A stretch of DNA of 64,000 nt from Heterostelium album PN500 (taxonomy: Eukaryota > Evosea > Eumycetozoa > Acytosteliales > Acytosteliaceae), in contig NW_008805064.1 in NCBI RefSeq assembly GCF_000004825.1, positions 186,001 to 250,000 on the forward strand, read 5' to 3'. Below are positions 56,138 to 64,000 of this stretch, one piece after another. The position numbers were made by a program, and so were the translations under genes. The stretch's first letter is position 1. Each line of letters starts with the position of its first letter. Below the pieces are notes generated by a model, which was not told where the DNA came from, did no database searches, and saw nothing but the letters and a program-made list of their open reading frames with translations.

Positions 56138-57820
56138 TTAGTATGAATTCAATGGTTTGAAGTTGAGAGTGATATGATCACAATAGTCGATTGCACCACT
56201 TGAGTAACCACCATAGAGGTAGACTTGATTGTTGATGATCGATGCCGATGCCATGTCTCTTGGTCTTGGATCTTCAGAGTTGTCGGGATTCTGTAGTTTG
56301 TGCCAACGCATTGCAACAGTATCGAGTGCATACGTTGTGTTGGTGACACGGTTGGTCTTGTGACAGCCACCACCAAACAACATGAGATAACGGCCGTACA
56401 CAAACGACGAACAGAAAGTGCTGGTCACTGGTAGGTCACCGTTGATCGTTGGTTTACTCCAGTAGTTGGTTTCGGGATCGTAGATGTAGACGTCGTTGAA
56501 GCGTTTGGCCCATCCACCATTTGGACTCCAAACACCGCCACCAAATAGATAGATCTTTCCATCGATTGTCTCCATAGCGTGTCCACCACGACCACACGGC
56601 AACTCACCTGTGGCGTTGCTTACGCGGTGCCAACAGAGTGTCTTTGTATCCAAATAGAAAAAGTCATCCAAAACACGATACTGTCCGTCGTCGGCAGTGT
56701 TATTACCACTGAATATATAGTAGCGATTGCCAACGACAGCACTGGTATGATTGGATCTTGGCTCAGGAATATCTCCACTTACCATTGATTGATTTATATT
56801 ACACCATCTCTTTGATTCTATAGAAATGATTATCACAATCAAAAGATTAGAAATTTGATTTGATTGGTTGTTTATATTGTTGTTCATATATTTTAATACT
56901 ACTTACCAAGATTATATATTGCAAGGTTATAATAGGTTCCGGCACCGTTGAAACCACCGAAAATGAAAACTTTATTCTTGATTACGCGAGAAGTGTGTCT
57001 AGAGAAATTTGGAATGTCACCTTTCACTGAAGGTGAGTTGTAGGTATTGGTTTTAGTGTTGTAATATATGATTTCACTAAAACGTTTGGTATTTGTTTCT
57101 TGACCACCTATGAAAATTACATAGTGTTTATATGTTATGGAAGTATGTTTATATCTCTTTGTTGGTACACTTCCAGTTGAATTACTATTTGATTTCCATA
57201 TTAGTGCATCTTTAAAGACAAAAAGAAGAGAAAATAGAAAAAGAAAAAGAAATTTTAAAAATTAATATTATGGATAGAAACAAACAAATTAAATATACTT
57301 TACCTTTTGATGTTAAATTTGATTTAGTTTGATAATATTGTATTAAATTAAAATGTAAATTTGATTTTATATAGGTTGGTAACTCCCATCCAGTGATTTG
57401 GAATAGGTTGATCCAGAGAAGTCGGTCATGTGTAAAACTGAACATCTCTTTTGAACATTCAGACAGTGAAATCAAATCTTTATACGATAGAAATGAGATG
57501 ATGTGCATCTTTACCTCTACACCAAGTTCGTTGAAGCACTCGAATCCACTTTGATCGACTGCTCCTCCTTCGCAATCGTCAAGCTCTCCACCAAGCGACA
57601 GTGGTTTCATCATACCGATATCACAGTCAAGTGAAAAAGAATCGATATCACCACAGAGAGAAGCAGCAGGTCTACTGCCACTACCATCCAAAGAGAATGA
57701 ATAGAACTCCGGGGAATTGATTTTCTTTGTCAAACCAATAAGTTGCGGACTTGCAGGAACCAAAATCGGACTGGTACAAGGTGAGGTCTTCTTTCTTAAT
57801 TTCGACAGAATTGATTTCAT
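56138..57820 (-). CDS. F-box and Kelch-repeat protein
   Basis: Exons are 57304-57820, 56907-57209 and 56138-56817 (complement), totalling 1500 nt and 499 residues. After a Ser/Gly-rich N-terminus, an F-box occurs at about residues 95-140 (ELGVEVKMHIISFLSYKDLI; LSECSKEMFSFTHDRLLWIN). Six Kelch-type blades follow: YVIFIGGQETNTKRFSEIIY, KVFIFGGFNGAGTYYNLAIY, RYYIFSGNNTADDG, KIYLFGGGVWSPNGGWAKRF, RYLMLFGGGCHKTNRVTNTT and VYLYGGYSSGAIDYCDHITL. The first two blades are only visible after splicing across both introns. F-box plus Kelch predicts a substrate adaptor for an SCF ubiquitin ligase, with the propeller binding the target. The start at 57818-57820 is the only ATG before the F-box. Confidence 0.88.
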
Positions 57821-58423
57821 TTTTTCAGTGTGTTATATTGTTATATTTATAAATTTAAAATAATAAATATATTGGTATATATATAGAAATAATCAAGTTG
57901 TTAGAATTAAAAAAATATTTAAAAAAGATATATATATGTTTTGGATTTTTATATTATAAATATAGTTTTATATATATAGATAAGATATATTAAACTTGTT
58001 GGAGATTGAATAAATAATTAAATGGAAAAGAGTTAAGTAACTTTCTTTTTGAACTTTTACGATCAAATAAACGAGTCTTTTTATAATGATTGTTTTTAAG
58101 CAGTGGCGTCCAGTAAATTAAGAGCAAAGAGCAAAGACAACCATCACGATTTTTTTTACCAACAACAAAATAAAACCCACCTTTAGTGTTTTTGAATATT
58201 TAAAAAGTGATGATACCTAAATCATTGTTTTATCCCCTTTTGTCTAGATTCACAGTTGGGTCATTCAAAAATTTGGTTAGGTGGATAAGGCTTGATTTGA
58301 TATAAAGGAAAGTAGACACTAACACACCACAGATACACTCCCAACAAACAAAAGTATAAATTGTTTATGGGGCATGAAGTTAATTTTAATGTACGTAGAG
58401 TAATTGAAAACCTGTGTGTTTAT

Positions 58424-58442
58424 GTGTGTGTGTGTGTGTGTA
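58424..58442. repeat. GT dinucleotide microsatellite
   Basis: About nine GT units lie in the divergent promoter of the F-box/Kelch gene. It is simple slippage sequence, potentially Z-DNA forming. Confidence 0.7.
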
Positions 58443-58960
58443 CTTTCTCTGTGTGTTGTGTGTGATTGTTTTTTGAATGATGATGTTGATGGTTCATCAT
58501 AGAATAACCACCAAAACCATATTAAAACCATTTTTTTAAAAAAAGAAAAAACAATTTCTTTTTAGCTAGAAAAATCGAATCTCTCACACACTTTTGCAAA
58601 TAAATTAAATTTAATCGATTTTGGTTGTCCGTTATTGAACAACTTTTAATTAAAAAAAGTGATTTTTGATGTTCTCTGGAAACTTGTTTTTTACTTTTTT
58701 GGTTAAGGAACACACTACCACCTGATAACAGAAACACACCTACATTTGATTATTTTTGAATTTGAACCCAAATTATATTTTTTTTTTTTTGATGTCAATG
58801 GTCTTTATGTGTCGTTCCCCAATGAACTCAATTTATTGTTGGCTAAAATCGACTAATTTTAAACATGAATTCAAATTGGGTTTAATATTAAGTGTCCAGG
58901 TTACATCACATTGTCTATGCTAAGAATATCTTTTTCCTAAAAATAACATTTCCTTACCAA

Positions 58961-58984
58961 ACACCCACACCCCAACCCTCACAA
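58961..58984 (-). promoter_or_regulatory. C-rich box, GBF G-box candidate on the minus strand
   Basis: ACACCCACACCCCAACCCTC sits in AT-rich DNA about 2.3 kb upstream of mhkA; its complement is the G/T-alternating pattern of GBF G-boxes. A second CACCCACCACC stretch occurs near 59811. Binding is inferred. Confidence 0.35.
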
Positions 58985-60046
58985 CAATAAAACAATACTC
59001 AATGTTTTATATTATTCAAGCGATATGCAATGATCAAATATTAGAATAGTAATTTTCATTTTTAATGTTGTTTATCGATCCTTCGCAAATTGTTTAAACA
59101 AAAAAAAAATTTCTATTATTCATCCAGGTAAAAATAAGAATTTTATTCTACAGTCATTTTATTAATAGTATGTTATTGCTTACCTAATAATAAAAAAGTA
59201 TCTACAACTATTTTATTATCTTCTTGCAATTATTAACTTATTTTTTTTCAAAAATATCAAAAGAAGATATTCTTTTACTTTTGGGAGAATGGACTGGCCA
59301 GGAAACAATGAAGAACCGGTAAAAGATAGGAAATCTTATAAGAATAAAACAAGGTGGACAGATGATCCACTTCAAAGAGTAGTTGTTCTATAAATATGAT
59401 CAGAAACAACGTTGATATTTAAGTATTTTCACCAACCTTTGAACTTTTAATAAAAAGTTGTTCTAACACATATTATTTTCTTCTTTTGATATTTAAATCT
59501 TTAATCTCAAGTCATCTCATCCCATCAATACCAATCCATGGAGTGAGCATCATCATCACAATAACGTGTGGTTAAAAAATTCCAAAGGGTGATGATGGAC
59601 CATCAACCAAACACACAACCAAACAAACAATTTGAAAAAAATCTTTGCTCCTGCCCATATGCTTGTTACTCATTTTCATCTCATATCATCTGAAATGATG
59701 ATTTATTTCAACATTCAAATACCTTGAAAGAGTATTGTAAAAGACAAATACTTTAAAAAAAAAACATTAAAAAAAAAGCTATCATGAAACCCCACACAAA
59801 TTAAATGTATACACCCACCACCAATATTTTAACAAAAAATTATTATGATCTCCCACCACATTGCTTCCAAAATCACAATAACGATCTCTTATCATTTCCA
59901 AAAAACATTGATATTGATATTATTTGTTCAATGTCTCTCATGTACTGATCATTAGATAAGAGATTATGTTTTGTTTTGATAGATCCATTAACTGTTTCGA
60001 ATATTGGTCCGTCCAATAGAATGTGGCAGTTGGTTTTGATGGGTTA

Positions 60047-60060
60047 AGATAATATTATCT
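60047..60060. promoter_or_regulatory. Perfect 14-bp palindrome AGATAATATTATCT
   Basis: The palindrome is flanked by near-symmetric TTA and CTTAA, giving an extended dyad containing two GATAA half-sites in inverted orientation. GATA-type factors regulate dictyostelid development, so it is a candidate GATA site; inference only. Confidence 0.3.
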
Positions 60061-61071
60061 CTTAATACGATTAACGAATCTGAGCTCGGTGGTTATCTCC
60101 AAACAAACGAAAAAGTTTAGATAAAATTAATTTCCAATCAGTTGTCATTTGAAATGACGAATTTCTTTCCTAAACAAAACCCATTCTTTGATTGCTACTC
60201 TCATGGATAGAAATATCATTGTTTGTTCTATAATTATCTTTGAAAAACAAAAAAAAAAACCGATCAGAATTAATTGTTAACAATTATCTTCAACAAACAA
60301 ACATCATCCATCATCATTATCATCGAATAAGTGTTCAATAACAAAAAAAATAAAAAATAAAAACAATAATATTCTATATTTTTATTTATTTTTATTTTTA
60401 TATCAACAAACTTGCTAGAATGTTGTTGAACTAACTTGTTTAACAAAGTTTTCTTTTATTTCATTATCACAAATATCTTATTTTATTTAATAAATATTAA
60501 TACTGATGTTAAACCAAATTATTTAATTTTGAAAAAAGAGTAGCTATTCATAGATAACTTATTTATTGAGATTTGATTGTGTTTGTTGGGTCGATCCACA
60601 AAAAAAACACCCAAAAAAATTGATATAAATTATTAATTTTTTTATAATAAGATGTGTTAACAATCAAGTTGTTTTTTACAAAAACATTCATAATCAAATA
60701 TAATTATTTTACAATCAAATATTTTATCGATAAAAATTTCTTTTTTGCTTGCTATTAGATTAGATTTTAGACATTAATTACTAACCAATAAACAAAAAAA
60801 CAACCAAAATAATAACCTGCAACAAAATTCCAGTATTTTAGTACTAAAAAAACCACCCAAAATAACCTAATATTAGCGAAAAAAAAAAAAATATAATAAA
60901 TAAAAAAAAATAAGAACAAAAAAAAAAAAAAAAGTACAATAAAAATAAAAATAAGTAGTAATAAAAAAAACCAAAAAAAAAAAAAAAACAAAACAAAGAA
61001 ACAAAAATCATAACATTTTAATTAATTGTTTGAATCACTGCTGACCCTCTTTATTTTCAATTATTTATTAT

Positions 61072-61314
61072 ATTATTGTCGTTCCATCTGTAGGTCTAGC
61101 ATTTTATATTCTCCTACAAAAATATAATAATAATAATAATAATAGTAATAGTAATAGTAATAACAATACAACTGTAAATTTAAAGAAAGAGAAAGAGGAA
61201 GAAGAAGTTGAAGAATTAGATAAAGATAAAAGATATCTAAATCTTGATAATCAAGAATATATAAAAAAGTTATATAATCTCGACAATAAGGCGGTTGAAG
61301 ATATGCGTTTTTGA
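61072..61314 (+). CDS. Unassigned coding-like stretch upstream of mhkA frame (partial)
   Basis: One frame is open from 61045 to the TGA at 61312. It encodes a hydrophobic run (VVPSVGLAFYILLQKY), an Asn/Ser tract, then a charged segment (KKEKEEEEVEELDKDKRYLN) and LDNKAVEDMRF before the stop. There is no ATG upstream in frame, and a candidate acceptor lies at CTGTAG (61089-61094). The mhkA frame opens in another register within the same bases. Either this is the last exon of a small separate gene, or the N-terminal part of mhkA disrupted by a one-base difference in the T5 run near 61308-61312, or chance. I cannot decide. Confidence 0.25.
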   Translation: MIVVPSVGLAFYILLQKYNNNNNNSNSNSNNNTTVNLKKEKEEEEVEELDKDKRYLNLDNQEYIKKLYNLDNKAVEDMRF

Positions 61315-64000
61315 CAAAGAAGAAACCAACGCCACAACCTGTCACTAGTAGTGGTGCACCGGCAACCGGTGGTAATCCGGTGGTAGTTTCTACTGCATCG
61401 GTACATCCACCAAACTCACCGGGATTCGCACCTCGCCAATGCTCGTTCAAAAAGTTTGGTTGTATGACCTATCTGCACTCCAAGGCCGAGCAGGAAGCAC
61501 ATCTTCGCGATGACTCACAGGCTCACTTGCAGTTGGTCGTCGAGAAGTTTGACCACCAATTCGATCTACACACGCAGCTGATGGCGCATTTCACTCAGCA
61601 GATGGAGGATCAACTCGATCGTACCATGAAAGTGGTGAAGAATCACATGGACAGCTTCGGTGGACAGCTGCAAACCAAGATCGACGAGGGCGTCGACAAG
61701 TGTATGACTTTTGCAAAGAAGGTCGAGCAGCAACAACAACAGCTGGCAAAGCGTCTCATCACTCAGCAGCAGATAAAGTCGCCGCAATCCGCCAGTAATT
61801 TGAGCAAGTTGATCGGTGGCGGCGCCACTGGACAGGAGGATGCCGACGGAGCGTCTTCTTTGGATCTCACCCAATGGCAACAAAAGATAAAGAAAGAGAT
61901 TAGCGATCTCACAGAGGAGTCTATTCAGAAGCTGGAGAACAAGTTTGAAAAGACGTTGGGCAAGGTCGACAAGATCGAGTTGGACGTCGCCGCCAAGATT
62001 GACCGAAAGACAATGACGGCGACACTCGAAGAGTCGTTCGTCAAGCGTACCGAAGTCATTGAGACAATGATCATCAAGAAGATCGAAGATAAAGACAAGC
62101 GTCGTACTGAGCAACAGACACTCGCTATTGAAACCAAGTTGGATGCAGTCCGTGACAAGATCAAAACAATCGAAACACAATGTATGGATGTTACAGCTGA
62201 TGTTAGAAAATTGAAATTGGAAAACAGCAGCAGCAGCGGCAGTGGAGTTGTAACTAGTTCTGCAAGTGTAGGCGGTGGAAAGATCAATACTCCAACATCG
62301 TCGCCAACCTTTAACAAGTCAGAGGTGTTGGATGAAATCAAAAAGGTGGAACAACAGTTGAATGAAAAGATTGTAAAGAACGAACAGAAGATGCTCACCG
62401 ATATCAAGACTACACAGACAGAGATTGGCGAGTTGCAACGCAAGATCAAGTCAACACAGTCCGACGTTGCCGACACACGTGACCAGATCGAGAAGCAAGC
62501 CACCAAGGTGAAGCAATTCGAAGATGACCTGAGAAAGAGTGACTCGCTGTTGCTGTTGGTTCAGAACAACCTGAAGAAACACAACGAGATCTTTGATCGT
62601 GAACGTGAGCGTGAGCAAGAGCGTCAGAAACTACAGGAGGTCGTCAAGCGTTTGGAAGCCAACCAAAAGAAGATCGAGGCAGAGATTGCCGAGGGAAATG
62701 AACAAGTCGAACGTGTCCTCAGAGAGGAAGCAGCAGGAAATCACTCACCATCGCCATCACCCTCACCATCACCATCGCCATCCGTCACCAAATCACCACT
62801 CATCTCCAAACGTTCATCGGTTGTACTCTCACCATCCAACACCTCTACATCGCCGGCATCAACATCGGGTGTCACCTCATCCTCCACAACATCATCTACA
62901 CCACCCAAAACAAACAATGACATCTCCAACGAAGACGGTGAAAATGGTATTCTCTGGGAGTACGATCCATATATTGAGAAATGGATAAGATTATCAATTA
63001 AAGTAAGTTAGTAAAGTTGGCAATAATTGTAATAGCTTGATATTAATATATGTTTTTATATCAGTTGAAAATTGATAGAAAACCATTTGCAGAGGGAGCT
63101 CTAAGACAAGCATATCACACTGTTTCTTTGGGTATTTTCGATAGTAATCTTCCGGCTTTGAGTGCCAAGCATACATTCCCAAGTACAGATTTGATTGCTG
63201 GAAATAGCAATGGTAATGAAGCTGTCAATCAACTAAAGTCTGGCACCAAGTTTGTTCTAAAGTTGTACAAGAAGGAAGCTGAACATCAGACCAGTCGTGA
63301 GTTGTATTTCGAGGATGTAAAGATGCAGCTTGTTTGCCGTGATTGGGGACATCGTTTCAACCAGAAGAATCCACCAAAGAAGATTGAATTCCTGATGTCT
63401 TGGGTGGTCGAGTTGACCGATCGTACCGGAAGCAATGGACAACCCGTTCTTTGCAGTATCGAACCACTGTTGGTCGGTGAATTCAAAAAGAACAACTCCA
63501 ACTATGGTGCCGTTCTCAATAACCGTTCAACTCCACAGGCATTCTCACATTTCACATATGAGAACTCGAACAAGCAGATGATCATTGTCGACATTCAGGG
63601 TGTCGACGATCTCTACACAGATCCACAGATTCACACTAACGACGGTAAGGGATTCGGTCTTGGTAATCTCGGAAAGACTGGAATCAACAAGTTCATTACC
63701 ACTCACAAGTGCAATGCAGTGTGTGCACTGCTCGATTTGGATGTCAAACTCGGTGGTAGCAGCTTGAGTACAAAGGGACAGTTGAAAGGAACCATGGTTA
63801 TGCCAGACATCATCAGTGAGTTGGATCCAAGCTCAGAGATGGTGGTGCGTGTCGGTGCACACGAGCTCGAGAAGCCAGACTTTGCTCGCAAGGAGTTGAA
63901 GTGCGTCAATACCGTGCAGTCGTTCCGTGAGACAATCAATTGCATCTACTTCTTTGAGAACGAGCGTTACCTCTGTGCGGGATACGGTGACGGTGTGCTC
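61311..64000 (+). CDS. mhkA: Myosin heavy chain kinase A (alpha-kinase with coiled coil and WD repeats), partial
   Basis: MHCK A phosphorylates threonines in the myosin II tail and drives filament disassembly. The frame is open from 61299 to 63002, spliced (63003-63064) to an exon running off the window at 64000. A Zn-binding-like CSFKKFGC...H...H motif (about 61435-61530) leads into about 400 residues of coiled coil, the oligomerisation region unique to MHCK A. A Ser/Pro linker follows (SPSPSPSPS). The alpha-kinase domain begins KPFAEGALRQAYHT and includes the basic KFVLKLYKKEA. It continues with GKGFGLGNLGKTGINKF (glycine-rich loop) and HKCNAVCALLDL (zinc module, H-C-N..C). The final residues NCIYFFENERYLCAGYGDG start the first WD repeat, which targets myosin filaments. 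The start codon lies in an upstream exon not identified; the C-terminus lies beyond the window. Confidence 0.85.

Larger units (their letters stand above)
57821..61071. promoter_or_regulatory. Long intergenic region upstream of mhkA
   Basis: About 3.2 kb. The left part is the divergent promoter of the F-box/Kelch gene. A GT dinucleotide run lies at 58424-58442 and a C-rich box at 58961-58984. A 35-codon frame of unusual composition starts at 59289. Inverted pairs occur at 59884-59964 (ATCTCTTATC with GATAAGAGAT) and a palindrome at 60047-60060. The last 1 kb is poly-A/T. No full gene is seen, and an upstream exon of mhkA may hide here. Confidence 0.45.

Noticed and set aside
57821-61071. Possible tRNA or other RNA genes in the long gaps
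   Set aside because: I looked for B-box-like GGTTCGAATCC, cloverleaf pairing and the dictyostelid class I RNA motif and DUSE, and found none convincing.
61566-62506. Two minus-strand frames of about 200 codons inside mhkA
   Set aside because: Antisense of coiled-coil codons (Leu/Ser-rich), overlapping an evident sense gene with conserved kinase domain downstream.

Overview
The window comes from a dictyostelid social amoeba, probably not D. discoideum itself. Intergenic DNA is extremely A+T-rich. Genes carry short AT-rich introns with GTAAGT/GTATGT donors. Proteins are full of poly-Asn and poly-Gln tracts, and structured domains favour C-ending codons (AAC, GTC, CTC), as in the less AT-extreme dictyostelid groups. 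Several genes match dictyostelid families: RbrA, kinesin Kif11, alpha-kinase/WD myosin heavy chain kinase A, CBM49 wall proteins and ComC-like EGF/TIG proteins.

Layout. 0.9-4.8 kb: VPS4 (-) divergent from a SIKE/FGFR1OP2-like STRIPAK subunit (+). 7.0-11.1 kb: a large putative transcription factor with a TIG/IPT domain followed by ankyrin repeats. 11.6-14.3 kb: neurochondrin (-). 14.9-19.2 kb: a small two-TM protein, an ankyrin-type protein and a Kelch-SAM protein, all +. 19.3-24.6 kb: a Kif11-like kinesin, a PAT/BAR-type GNAT acetyltransferase and the Ariadne ligase RbrA, all -. 26.9-28.5 kb: a single-RRM protein (+). 29.4-31.2 kb: importin alpha (-). 33.8-37.1 kb: an R3H/G-patch protein (+). 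38.7-40.1 kb: a secreted CBM49 protein with a Thr/Pro tandem repeat (+). 40.4-41.4 kb: a TMEM223-like protein (-). 42.2-43.2 kb: nurim (+). 43.8-47.6 kb: SMCR8 (+). 48.5-54.8 kb: a fast-evolving surface-protein locus. It holds three related type I membrane proteins with TIG-like ectodomains (one frameshifted), an F-box-like gene and a decayed ComC-like EGF/TIG gene. 54.9-57.8 kb: a RING protein (+) and an F-box/Kelch protein (-). 61.3 kb to the window end: MHCK A (+), cut in its first WD repeat.

All splice models were made by eye. For the multi-exon genes I gave full models, the exon lengths sum to a multiple of three and the joins restore family motifs, which supports them. Exceptions are the unresolved 5' ends of the TIG/ankyrin gene and of mhkA, and the single-base break in the third surface protein.

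Functionally the window is mostly housekeeping: ESCRT, nuclear import, mitosis, ubiquitin, the autophagy/lysosome complex and the nuclear envelope. Added to this are developmental or social functions: myosin II filament control, slime/wall carbohydrate binding and candidate cell-surface recognition. I saw no tRNA, rRNA, CRISPR array or intact mobile element.
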